The position numbers were made by a program, and so were the translations under genes. Shown piece by piece: positions 5,404 through 12,948 of a stretch of DNA of 16,272 nucleotides. Origin of the DNA: Thermoplasmatota archaeon (GTDB taxonomy: Archaea; Thermoplasmatota; Thermoplasmata; RBG-16-68-12; JAGMCJ01); the NCBI GenBank assembly GCA_022848825.1, contig JAJISH010000161.1, forward strand, positions 1 to 16,272, in the 5' to 3' direction. Within the stretch, counting starts at the first letter, position 1, and each line of letters begins with the position of its first letter. The notes under the pieces were generated by a model, which was not told where the DNA came from, ran no database searches, and worked only from the letters and a program-made list of their open reading frames with translations.

Positions 5404-7776
5404 GTGCGTATTCCTTTGTATGAGAAAATCTTCGTTACAACAATAGGGGCTTTGTTACTGACAGGGAGTCTGCTTGCATGTGTTGGAAACATCGCCGATG
5501 ATAGCGCGGATGATGGAATCGTCATCCAGTCGGGTAGCTACGAAGGCATTCCGTCAGTCGATCCTAACGATGGGAAGTTTGTCTTGATAGCGTCAGCCGG
5601 ACATGAAACAATAGAGTCAAAGGTCGTGGCCTATATCGGCCTTCCCGCGAACGAGTCGACGTTCGAGGTGGGTATATTCGACGGCGATGTTGGGCAACAT
5701 TGGGATTATGTTGGTGACTTGCCAACAACCTTCACCCTTTACATGGACCCGTTGAAGAATGGAACGACCGCCTTATTCGTCGAGAGTTGGAGTAGCAGCA
5801 GCGGTGTTCTGCCAGATGATGATTGGTTCACCGAGTCTTTCTCGGTCTCTCCCGACGCTCAGGCTCCCAGCGGGAACTACTTCTACAGGCTCGTTGCTGA
5901 GTGGGAAGGCGGGACCCCTTCAACCGGGCTGAACGACTTCAAGGTAAGGACGACCGGTCAGATTAGCCTTGCAGCTGGTCACGAATTCGGATTTGCTGGC
6001 GGTCCTCAGGCTGGTATCGATCCGAATTTTGGAACACCGGACAACACCTACGACGGCGAATGGTGCTACAACTTTTACGTTCCAATAGCGAAATCCAGAG
6101 TTTTCTTCCTCGACGGTGACGCTGACCATATTTACGATACAGACGATCCCAACACTCCCAACACTCCCCCTTATGATGAAGGGCAGAATTGGGGGCAGCC
6201 TAAGGACGACAATCCAGATTCAAAGTACCGAATCAGTCCGAACATTCACGTGCTCGTCACGGATCCCGATGGCAACGAGTACCTGAATTCCAATCCCTCT
6301 GGAAACAAGGAATGGGAGATTTTCAGCATAGGAGACCTCGCTGACGATGACTACCCTGTCAACTACTCTTTGTCTCCTGGCCTCTGGAAGTATGAGGTCA
6401 AAGGGATGGATGCCCATAATGCCAATTTCCTGGAAACGACATACGAGGTCTTCGTATGCGGTTCCACGCCCCCGCTCCCCGTGAATCCTCCTCCAGAGGT
6501 GGAACCAGACCACGACGAAGACGTGCCTGGAGGCGCAACCTACCATTACCCGCACACAGTTTCTAACAGGGGTGTTGATCAAGCCTATGACCTTACTGGG
6601 GAATCCACTCTCGGCTGGTTTGCTGGGATATACGAAGACACCAACGCCAACGGGGTCTACGATGTAGGTGAGCCTGAGGTCAGCATAACACCAGATTTGG
6701 ACACCAATGCGACCTACTATGTCCTCGTTGCCGTGGATGTTCCTGGGGGTCCGCCGGGAACCACCGATACGATTTCACTTACGGCGACTTCTAGAATCGA
6801 ATGGGCTGTTCAGGACTCAGCCGGCGATGAGATAAGGATAAATCAACCGCCTGATCCGCATGCGGGAGGTCCCTACCTTGCGGACGAGGGCGATACGGTG
6901 ACCTTTGACGCCAGTGGCTCGTTTGATCTAGATGGAGATCCCCTGCAATACATGTGGGACATCGATGATGATGGGGTTTTCGAGACCAACTACTCGAGCA
7001 GCCCGACATACAGCCATGCATTCGGCGATGACTACACTGGAACAGTGAGAGTGAGGGTAACTGATGGCACGTATGAGGTAGAGGCGTTGGCGGATGTGAC
7101 GATAGTGAACGCCGCCCCGTCCGTGCAGGGCTACCTCGACTCGCGCATCCTTACCGGAATCACTTTCAGGATCGCAGGGGAGAAGTGGCACGACGTCGAG
7201 TTCTTCCTCTACGAGGACGGAACCGAGGTCGCATACGCGCAGATTGTGCGTTATCCAGGCAGTCCGGACGATCAGGCCGTCACCGTGTCCGGCCTTAACA
7301 TATCCCTATCCAGCGAGTACTCCGTCCTGGCACTGTACACGCCCATGGACGATCCCATAAACGGACAGATATGGGGCTCCACTCCCGCCTGGGTAATCCT
7401 GGACTTCGATGACGGCAACGACACGAGGATACATCACACGTTCAACGCCAGGCACAACGAGACTTGGACGTGGGAGATAGAGAGGCTGAACGAGTACTTC
7501 GCGGGGCAGAACCTCACGTTCCACGCATCCGCGTATGACCCAGGAAGCGATGATCTCACTTTCATGTGGGACTGGGGCGACAACAGCACAGAGGCGCGAA
7601 CCTATTTCAACAACGGAATTGGTCCTGACCCGTATCCGTCCCCGGATGTGAATCCGATCTCGATGGATGATGTCGCGACTCACGCATACCCGGGCGGAGG
7701 CACGTATGTAGTCACTCTCACCGTGACCGACGATGATGGGGGCTCTACTATCATCACATTCACTGTCAGCATCTGA
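5404..7776 (+). CDS. Large secreted PKD-domain surface protein, possible lipoprotein
   Basis: 790 residues from the GTG at 5404. The N-terminus is a signal peptide with core FVTTIGALLLTGSLLAC; LLAC matches a lipobox, so Cys26 could be the lipidated residue. No C-terminal membrane segment or sorting motif exists to anchor the protein otherwise. Residues about 45-360 are beta-rich, Asp/Asn/Gly-rich sequence of no family I recognise. An Ig-like region at about 370-465 has a calcium-loop-like DTNANGVYDVGEP. PKD domain 1 is at about 481-572 (GDTVTFDASGSFDLDGDPL; MWDIDDDGVFE), followed by a second beta region (about 573-695) and PKD domain 2 at about 699-790 (MWDWGDNST; YVVTLTVTDDDGG) ending flush with the C-terminus. 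Many N-X-S/T sequons support an extracellular place. PKD domains usually mediate protein or sugar contacts. The 5' two-thirds of the gene is clearly poorer in GC than the rest. It ends 8 bp from the convergent usp stop. Confidence 0.85.
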   Translation: MRIPLYEKIFVTTIGALLLTGSLLACVGNIADDSADDGIVIQSGSYEGIPSVDPNDGKFVLIASAGHETIESKVVAYIGLPANESTFEVGIFDGDVGQHWDYVGDLPTTFTLYMDPLKNGTTALFVESWSSSSGVLPDDDWFTESFSVSPDAQAPSGNYFYRLVAEWEGGTPSTGLNDFKVRTTGQISLAAGHEFGFAGGPQAGIDPNFGTPDNTYDGEWCYNFYVPIAKSRVFFLDGDADHIYDTDDPNTPNTPPYDEGQNWGQPKDDNPDSKYRISPNIHVLVTDPDGNEYLNSNPSGNKEWEIFSIGDLADDDYPVNYSLSPGLWKYEVKGMDAHNANFLETTYEVFVCGSTPPLPVNPPPEVEPDHDEDVPGGATYHYPHTVSNRGVDQAYDLTGESTLGWFAGIYEDTNANGVYDVGEPEVSITPDLDTNATYYVLVAVDVPGGPPGTTDTISLTATSRIEWAVQDSAGDEIRINQPPDPHAGGPYLADEGDTVTFDASGSFDLDGDPLQYMWDIDDDGVFETNYSSSPTYSHAFGDDYTGTVRVRVTDGTYEVEALADVTIVNAAPSVQGYLDSRILTGITFRIAGEKWHDVEFFLYEDGTEVAYAQIVRYPGSPDDQAVTVSGLNISLSSEYSVLALYTPMDDPINGQIWGSTPAWVILDFDDGNDTRIHHTFNARHNETWTWEIERLNEYFAGQNLTFHASAYDPGSDDLTFMWDWGDNSTEARTYFNNGIGPDPYPSPDVNPISMDDVATHAYPGGGTYVVTLTVTDDDGGSTIITFTVSI

Positions 7777-7784
7777 TGTGGCGA

Positions 7785-8612
7785 TTACCTCCGGAAAATC
7801 AGCGTGGGCCTGAGCGAGTGATGCATCACCTTGGAGGCCACCTCTCCTAGAAGCATGTCTGCAACGGGCGACGTCCCCCGGTAGCCCATCACGATCAGAT
7901 CGAAGTCCTGCCTCCTCGCCTCGGCCAGTATCTCTTCGGCGGGCTTGCCGATTCTGACCGTTTCTCCAGCGGTCACTCCGTGTTCCTTGAGTATCTCGAC
8001 CCCCGCATGCGCGAACTCCCAGGCTTGGTTCACGGCTTCGCTCGACTTCCACGGCGAGATGGAGAGTACGGTCACTTCCGCTCCTGCCGCCTTCGCAATG
8101 CTCGCCGCGTACCTGATGGCCCTGAACGAGCATTTCGACCCCGCCGTGCACATCAGAATGTTGGCGACATCTCTCATCTTCTTGACGACGATGACGGGCT
8201 TCTTCGTGTGATGGACTATCTGCGACGAGATGCCTCCGAGCAGGAACTCCATCACCGCCGAAGCGCCGTGCGAGCCGACAACGAGGAGGTCGTACTCCTC
8301 CTCGTGGAGTTCTCTGAGTATCTCTGCCGAGGCGGATGTCCCCTCCCGGATCTTGACGCCGATGTCCATCTTCCATTTCTTTCGGTACTTCGAGATCTCT
8401 GTGTCCATTCTGTGCAGTTGCCTGTCGACCTCTCTCTTGGTCTTGGTGACTATGGCGCCCCAGCCCGGGTAGACAAGGGCGTCCTCCACAACATGGATGA
8501 CCTCGACCTTCGCCCCTAGGACGCGTGCGAGGTTGATTCCATAATGGAGCGCGATGTTCCCCTCTATGTTCTCGTCAACAGCCACTAACATTCTCTCGAT
8601 ATCACCTGTCAT
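7785..8612 (-). CDS. Tandem-domain universal stress protein (UspA family)
   Basis: 275 residues in two UspA domains (about 5-145 and 150-275). The ATP-binding signature G-X2-G-X9-G is present in both: GSHG at 113-116 with G126, and GYRG at 243-246 with G256. Each domain begins with the expected beta strand (ERMLVAVDEN; ANILMCTAG) and ends in P-V/T-x-x-V/F. The retained ATP motif suggests an ATP-binding sensor or regulator rather than the ATP-less UspA type. The start is set by a GGTGA ribosome site at 8617-8621 that overlaps the stop of the upstream permease gene; only four bases separate the stop from the ATG. Usp proteins are often encoded beside transporters and may gate them, so this one may regulate the TauE-type permease; that link is inference. 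Confidence 0.92.
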   Translation of the reverse strand: MTGDIERMLVAVDENIEGNIALHYGINLARVLGAKVEVIHVVEDALVYPGWGAIVTKTKREVDRQLHRMDTEISKYRKKWKMDIGVKIREGTSASAEILRELHEEEYDLLVVGSHGASAVMEFLLGGISSQIVHHTKKPVIVVKKMRDVANILMCTAGSKCSFRAIRYAASIAKAAGAEVTVLSISPWKSSEAVNQAWEFAHAGVEILKEHGVTAGETVRIGKPAEEILAEARRQDFDLIVMGYRGTSPVADMLLGEVASKVMHHSLRPTLIFRR

Positions 8613-8616
8613 TTCT

Positions 8617-9393
8617 TCACCCTACCCATCCAAATGCCACCTTTACGAGCGTCACGATTCCCAGGGCGCAGATGGCTATGCCAACCATGACCCTTAGATT
8701 CCTTGCGTGGATCTTCTTCACCGTGAATGCGGCTGCGGGTACGGAGACCAATCCACCAAGAAGGAGCCATGGTACCAGCCCCCATTCTGCAGCGGGTACA
8801 AAGAAGAAGAAGAGAACCGCCCCGACAGCAGAGGTCAGCCCCTCAGCCACGGAGGCTATGCCAATCGCGCTTTTGCTGTGCACACCAGACAGGATCTGTC
8901 CGCCGGTCGCGATCGGACCGTAGCCACCGCCGCTCAGACCCTTGTTGAAAGCCGCGAAAAGGCCGAGCCCCATGATTTTCTTCATGGTCAGGACGAACGT
9001 CCTCTCGAATGTGAGGAGAATGACGGCGCCGATACAGAGAACAAGTATTCCGATGTAGAGCTGGATGTACACCTCGGGAACGCTGACGAAGGCGACCACC
9101 GAGATCGCCACACCGATGATGCTGAACAAGGTGAGGACGCCTGTAATCCTCAAGTCTCTTGAACCGACACTAAGGTCCACGTTCCCGAAGTACTGATGGA
9201 ACAACCCCCCCACCATCCCGGTTATGAATTGGCTGAGCAGGAGAGCGGGGACTATCTCGAACAAGCCGAAGCCAATGACCAACAGGAGTGGAGTGAGGCT
9301 GGTCCCGTAGCCCATGCCGAGAGAGGCATCCGTGTACTGGAATACGAACGCCAGTATGGTTATGAGAACGATTGTCTCCAGTTCCAAGTCCAC
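8617..9393 (-). CDS. TauE/SafE-family (sulfite exporter-like) permease
   Basis: 258 residues from a GTG at 9393, the usual length for the family, with about eight hydrophobic segments. Two family repeats carry the conserved glycine-rich half-motifs: DASLGMGYGTSLTPLLL near residues 22-38 and FNKGLSGGGYGPIATGG near 149-165. Members move sulfur-containing or organic anions (sulfite, sulfoacetate, thiosulfate and others) across the cytoplasmic membrane; substrate and direction cannot be read here. The frame is open upstream to 9567, but that extension is Arg-rich and unlike the family, while the GTG at 9393 has GGAGAGG five bases upstream and begins just before TM1. It is the first gene of a tight operon with the tandem usp gene. 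It lies next to a block of thiol and sulfur genes, which favours a sulfur-anion substrate but does not prove it. Confidence 0.88.
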   Translation of the reverse strand: MDLELETIVLITILAFVFQYTDASLGMGYGTSLTPLLLVIGFGLFEIVPALLLSQFITGMVGGLFHQYFGNVDLSVGSRDLRITGVLTLFSIIGVAISVVAFVSVPEVYIQLYIGILVLCIGAVILLTFERTFVLTMKKIMGLGLFAAFNKGLSGGGYGPIATGGQILSGVHSKSAIGIASVAEGLTSAVGAVLFFFFVPAAEWGLVPWLLLGGLVSVPAAAFTVKKIHARNLRVMVGIAICALGIVTLVKVAFGWVG

Positions 9394-9398
9394 AGATT

Positions 9399-9405
9399 CC
9401 TCTCC
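9399..9405 (-). promoter_or_regulatory. Shine-Dalgarno that decides the permease start
   Basis: Minus-strand GGAGAGG lies five bases before GTG at 9393. It supports this start over the longer open frame reaching 9567. Confidence 0.6.
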
Positions 9406-9480
9406 ATCACGTGGGCGACTGACCCATCGATTCGCATCATCCCTTCGTTCGGGGAACCACGATGCAGATGGAACACGCCG

Positions 9481-9490
9481 ATTTAATATG
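9481..9490 (-). promoter_or_regulatory. Probable TATA box for the permease-usp operon
   Basis: Minus-strand CATATTAAAT is the most A/T-rich point between the two divergent genes. A start about 25 bp downstream would give a leader of about 65 nt. The element also reads as TTTAATATG on the plus strand, so its direction is not certain. Confidence 0.4.
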
Positions 9491-9547
9491 TATCTCCTTG
9501 AGTCGCCCGCTGAGCCTCTCACTGTCCTTGCCCCCTCCATGAATGCC

Positions 9548-9558
9548 CTTATATAACG
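9548..9558 (+). promoter_or_regulatory. TATA box for the Cys-rich protein gene
   Basis: CTTATATAACG is a good TATA match. Transcription would begin near 9579, directly at GGGAGAGG (9580-9587). The first canonical start codon in the coding frame is only at 9637, which makes the true start uncertain. Confidence 0.5.
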
Positions 9559-9636
9559 ACCGGGCAATCGCTCGGCCGAGGGAGAGGAACGCCCGAGGAC
9601 ATAGTCGAAATCAACCCCTGCACCGAAGACGGATTC

Positions 9637-10545
9637 GTGACTCTCGAAGCTAGATTCGACCTGAGCAAGATATCAGGATGCACATTCGGCGAGTACATCG
9701 ACCCGAAACAGATGTGCCATCTGATGCGTACCATCGAGTTCTTCGACCGCTTCAGGTGCTCAGATGAGATGGGCTATGCCTACGGGGAATCTGGCGGCAG
9801 ACGCATTCACGCCTTTCAAGGCGGGAAGATAATCGTGCGCAGAGCAGAGGATGAGGCGGACGCTCGACGGATCCTCAGAGCACTCGCGCGCGTCATGTGG
9901 GGGTCCGTGAAGTGCGATTGTGAGCATGCGATGGTCCACTGTCTCTCAGGTGCGTGCGATGACTGCCTGGATGATGTCTGCGGGTGTCAGCTCGAACCGC
10001 CAATGGAAGGCAGGGAGTCTGAAGGACGGCTCAAGGGATGGGAGGTTCTGGACTTCGCCCAATCGCTGGAACACGGCGACACGTACGGCTCCGCCGCTCA
10101 CAATCTCAGACAGGCGGGGGAGAAGCTGGCAGAGCTCACCGAAATGCTCTCCCGTGGGAAGGAGGGTCTGGCGAGGCTGGAGAACGAGGTCAGGGCGCAC
10201 TGCGTCGAGGCTGGACGGCTGGCAACATCCTTCATCATCGAGACCGACAACGGCTTTCATGCGGGCTTGGGCTTCCTCCTCCATGGGGTAGCTCTTAACA
10301 TGCTCACTGGCCTGGAGGCGCTCATCGACCTCAGCGGGAAGAATGGCCACGAGACCCTCACGGGCATTCCCGAGTTCGTCTCCGAATGTCTCACGACCTT
10401 CTTCGAATCCGAGCACGAGAACCTCGAGAAGCTCACGCGTGATCGCGAAAGGATTCTGAGCAGTGTTTCTGATGAGGACGTGATCATGATCATGGACGCT
10501 GGCTATCACACGGCGAGAATCCTGGGAAAGAGCTTTCCCAAGTGA
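9637..10545 (+). CDS. Unrecognised Cys-rich protein with seven-cysteine cluster and helical C-terminus
   Basis: 302 residues from a GTG at 9637; I do not recognise the family. The N-terminal part (about 1-92) is a mixed alpha/beta domain with C15, C27 and C41 and a strand-turn pattern GRRIHAFQGGKIIVRRA. It is followed by seven cysteines in 25 residues at 93, 95, 102, 107, 110, 115 and 117 (C-X-C-X6-C-X4-C-X2-C-X4-C-X-C, also with H97 and H101). That spacing suits an Fe-S cluster or zinc site. Residues about 140-302 are mostly helical with coiled-coil-like stretches (AGEKLAELTEMLSRGKEGL; ENLEKLTRDRERILSSV). No signal peptide or TM segment is seen, so it is probably cytoplasmic. The stop lies 44 bp before the iscS-like gene on the same strand, suggesting a functional pair. 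The frame stays open and protein-like upstream of the GTG without a canonical start, and no ribosome site precedes the GTG. Confidence 0.8.
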   Translation: MTLEARFDLSKISGCTFGEYIDPKQMCHLMRTIEFFDRFRCSDEMGYAYGESGGRRIHAFQGGKIIVRRAEDEADARRILRALARVMWGSVKCDCEHAMVHCLSGACDDCLDDVCGCQLEPPMEGRESEGRLKGWEVLDFAQSLEHGDTYGSAAHNLRQAGEKLAELTEMLSRGKEGLARLENEVRAHCVEAGRLATSFIIETDNGFHAGLGFLLHGVALNMLTGLEALIDLSGKNGHETLTGIPEFVSECLTTFFESEHENLEKLTRDRERILSSVSDEDVIMIMDAGYHTARILGKSFPK

Positions 10546-10552
10546 TAAATAT
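10544..10552 (+). promoter_or_regulatory. Possible internal TATA box for the iscS-like gene
   Basis: GATAAATAT overlaps the stop codon of the Cys-rich gene. A start near 10574 would leave a short leader holding the Shine-Dalgarno at 10579-10585. The gene could thus be expressed alone as well as with its neighbour. Confidence 0.4.
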
Positions 10553-10578
10553 GCCAGCGGTCGTTCCTGAACCTTGGC

Positions 10579-10585
10579 GGAGGTG
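10579..10585 (+). promoter_or_regulatory. Shine-Dalgarno of the iscS-like gene
   Basis: GGAGGTG lies four bases before the ATG at 10590 and fixes the start, where the protein begins with the family-typical RRVYLDYAA. Confidence 0.7.
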
Positions 10586-10589
10586 TTGA

Positions 10590-11762
10590 ATGAGGCGAGT
10601 CTATCTGGATTATGCTGCCGCGTCTCCCGTCGATCCTCGCGTGATGGAGGAGATGCTGCCTTATTTCACTGAGAAATACGGTAACCCTTCGAGCGTCTAT
10701 TCACTGGGTTTCGAAGCGAACTCGGCGGTCGAGGAGGCCCGTGAGAGGGTGGCGAACCTCATTGGGGCGGAAGCGAGGGAGATCATATTCACCTCCACTG
10801 GCACAGAGTCGATCAATCTAGCGCTCAAGGGCATGGCCCAGAAGAGGAAGAGCGATGGGAATCACGTGGTCACCTCAAGCATCGAGCACCCCGCTGCCCT
10901 CTCAGCGGTCGATGAGCTCGAGAGGGTCGGATTCTCGGTCTCTCGTCTTCCCGTGGATGACAGCGCAATCGTGGATGTGGACAAGGTAAGGGATGCGATA
11001 ACGGACAAGACGATACTCATCTCGGTGATGTCCGCGAACAACGAGGTCGGCGCCATCCAGCCGGTCAGAGAGATTGGGGACATCGCAAGGGAGAAGGGGA
11101 TTCCGTTTCACACAGATGCGGTCGCTGCAGCGGGAAAGATACCGATAGACGTGACCAAGGACAATATCGACCTGCTATCGTTATCGTCACAGGACCTGTA
11201 TGGCCCAAAGGGCGTGGCGGCTCTGTACGTGAGAAAGGGAACGTCGATCGTGCCCCTCCTCCATGGCGGGCGTCAAGAGAGGAAGCTCCGTCCGGGAACC
11301 GAGAGCGTCCCGCTCATCGTGGGCATGGGAAAGGCCGCCGAGATTGCGGCGCAGGAGATGGGCGTCGAATCGGAAAGGTTGAGCAAGATGAGAGACCAGC
11401 TGGTCAAGGGCCTGACGTCGACCGTGAAGGAGTGCCACCTGAATGGCAGGCTCGAGAAGAGGCTTCCGAACAACGCGAACCTCCGGCTCAGCTACATAGA
11501 AGGGGAATCAATCGTTCTGAACCTGGACATGAAGGGGATTCAGGCCGCAACGGGCTCCGCGTGCACGTCCGAGACGCTCGAGCCGTCACATGTACTCACC
11601 GCGATGGGAATCCCGCCAGAACACGCGCACGGGTCGATCGCGTTCACCCTGGGCAGATGGACGAAGGGGGACGATATCGACTACGTAATCGAGACGCTCC
11701 CGCCGATAGTGAAGGAACTCAGGGCAATCTCCCCGATGGTCCCCGAGGGCTGGACGGACTAG
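10590..11762 (+). CDS. iscS: NifS/IscS-family protein lacking the PLP-binding lysine
   Basis: 390 residues, full length for a class V aminotransferase-fold cysteine desulfurase. Conserved parts: LDYAA near the N-terminus, GNPSS at 31-35, the phosphate-binding TSTGTESINLALKG at 68-81, H100 (in IEHPA, the ring-stacking His), N150/N151 in SANNEVGAIQ, D176 in HTDA, and the persulfide Cys C325 in the loop TGSACTSETLEPSHVL. Against E. coli IscS (from memory), the segment SxHK becomes S199-S-Q201-D202 followed by LYGPKG. The Schiff-base Lys is therefore Asp and the preceding His is Gln. The pyridine-oxygen-contacting Gln in HVDATQ is A179. Without the lysine, normal PLP-dependent desulfuration is not expected. 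Archaeoglobus fulgidus IscS is a known homologue with Asp at this position. It probably acts as a scaffold or persulfide relay, perhaps with the Cys-rich protein upstream. No iscU is in the window. The stop overlaps the convergent gene by 3 bp. Confidence 0.9.
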   Translation: MRRVYLDYAAASPVDPRVMEEMLPYFTEKYGNPSSVYSLGFEANSAVEEARERVANLIGAEAREIIFTSTGTESINLALKGMAQKRKSDGNHVVTSSIEHPAALSAVDELERVGFSVSRLPVDDSAIVDVDKVRDAITDKTILISVMSANNEVGAIQPVREIGDIAREKGIPFHTDAVAAAGKIPIDVTKDNIDLLSLSSQDLYGPKGVAALYVRKGTSIVPLLHGGRQERKLRPGTESVPLIVGMGKAAEIAAQEMGVESERLSKMRDQLVKGLTSTVKECHLNGRLEKRLPNNANLRLSYIEGESIVLNLDMKGIQAATGSACTSETLEPSHVLTAMGIPPEHAHGSIAFTLGRWTKGDDIDYVIETLPPIVKELRAISPMVPEGWTD

Positions 11763-12901
11763 CGTTTACCGCCAGAAATCGCCCGCTCAAGATCCTCGAT
11801 TATGTCCTCGGAGTTCTCGATACCGATCGACAGGCGGATCAGGTTGTCAGGGATTCCGGATTCCCTTCTCTCCTTCGCGCTGATGTACTTGTGTGAGGTC
11901 TCCAGTGGAAGGGATGCGAGGCTCTCCACTCCTCCCAAGCTCGAGGCCAGTTTTATCAGATCGAATCTCCTGGAAACCTGCCTTGCGTCTTTCGCTGCCC
12001 GCCCCACCTCAAAGCTGACCATCCCGCCAAAGCCCTCCATCTGTCTCTTTGCCAGCGCATGTTGCCCGAAGGACCTGAGGCCAGGATAGTGGACCTTTCC
12101 GACTTGTTTCATGTCTTCCAGGGCTTCCGCCACGGCCATCCCGTTCTCATTGTGGACCTTCATCCTGAGGTCCAAGGTCTTCATCCCTCTCGCAATGAGG
12201 AAGGCGGCAAGCGGATCGGTTGACCCGCCGAAGAGCCTCCTTCTCTGCTCGATACTCTCAATCCACTCCTCCGAGGACACGGCGAATCCTGCGACGACGT
12301 CACTGTGTCCATTGAGGTACTTTGATGCGCTGTGAACGACAACATCGGCGCCCAGTTCCAGGGGCCTCTGGTTGATCGGCGTGGCGAAGGTGTTATCCAC
12401 AACAAGTATGGCAGAGTTCCGATGAGCCACCTCGGCGATCTTCTTCATGTCGAGGACCCTCAGTAGCGGGTTCGTCGGAGTCTCGATGAGGATGGCCCTC
12501 GTCTCCTCCGTGAGAGCGTCTTCAATGGCGGAAGAGTCCTCGCAATCCACAAGGCTCACCCCGATCCCGTGGCGGGGAAGTTCCTTGTCCAAGAGGACAC
12601 GGGTCCCTCCATACAGGTCCGGGATCGAGACGAGGTGGTCTCCCTTTTCGAGAACGGAGAGGAGCGTGGCGGTTATGGCCGCCATGCCCGATGAGAAGAC
12701 GAGACATCCGTCCCCGCCCTCGAGCGCGGCGAGCTTGCTCTCCGCGGCCTCTATCGTGGGGTTGGACAGCCTCGTGTAGACGTATTCCTTCTGCCATTCG
12801 GGGTAATAGAACGTGGACGTCTGGTATATCGGTGTGACAAGAGACCCAGTCGCGTCCTTCCTCTCCCCCGCGTGCACACAAACCGTGGAATTGCCTGACA
12901 T
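11759..12901 (-). CDS. Cys/Met-metabolism PLP enzyme (cystathionine gamma-lyase/gamma-synthase family)
   Basis: 380 residues, normal length for this fold-type I PLP family. Visible signatures: YTRLSNPT at 42-49 (Tyr and Arg that contact PLP phosphate from the partner subunit), FSSGMAAI at 69-76, the ring-stacking Tyr in DLYGGT (Y97), D169 in VVDNTFATP, and the intact Schiff-base Lys K194 in HSASKYLNGHSD. SLGGVESLASLP at 321-332 is the substrate-carboxylate loop. Members make cystathionine, split it to cysteine, or release sulfide or methanethiol; sequence alone does not decide between these. It converges on the lysine-less iscS homologue, so a role in cysteine or sulfide supply fits. A TATA-like element at 12931-12940 lies about 30 bp before the ATG and predicts a short or absent leader. 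The methyltransferase gene ends 47 bp upstream on the same strand. Confidence 0.93.
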   Translation of the reverse strand: MSGNSTVCVHAGERKDATGSLVTPIYQTSTFYYPEWQKEYVYTRLSNPTIEAAESKLAALEGGDGCLVFSSGMAAITATLLSVLEKGDHLVSIPDLYGGTRVLLDKELPRHGIGVSLVDCEDSSAIEDALTEETRAILIETPTNPLLRVLDMKKIAEVAHRNSAILVVDNTFATPINQRPLELGADVVVHSASKYLNGHSDVVAGFAVSSEEWIESIEQRRRLFGGSTDPLAAFLIARGMKTLDLRMKVHNENGMAVAEALEDMKQVGKVHYPGLRSFGQHALAKRQMEGFGGMVSFEVGRAAKDARQVSRRFDLIKLASSLGGVESLASLPLETSHKYISAKERRESGIPDNLIRLSIGIENSEDIIEDLERAISGGKR

Positions 12902-12930
12902 AGTATCCCGCGGACTCGAATGGGATGACG

Positions 12931-12940
12931 ATAGAAAAAC
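12931..12940 (-). promoter_or_regulatory. Possible TATA box for the Cys/Met PLP enzyme gene
   Basis: Minus-strand GTTTTTCTAT lies about 30 bp before the ATG at 12901 and just past the stop of the methyltransferase gene. It is T-rich rather than a clean TATA sequence. Confidence 0.3.
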
Positions 12941-12948
12941 CTAGTGAA

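Noticed and set aside
7306..8376. Long minus-strand frame (356 codons) crossing the PKD and usp genes.
   Set aside because: It is Arg/Gly/Asp-rich with no recognisable motifs and overlaps two well-supported genes in other frames; it is a shadow of GC-rich coding sequence.
9394..9567. N-terminal extension of the TauE-type permease (58 codons from an ATG at 9567).
   Set aside because: The extension is Arg-rich and unlike the family, overlaps a likely promoter, and the GTG at 9393 has a proper ribosome site just before TM1.
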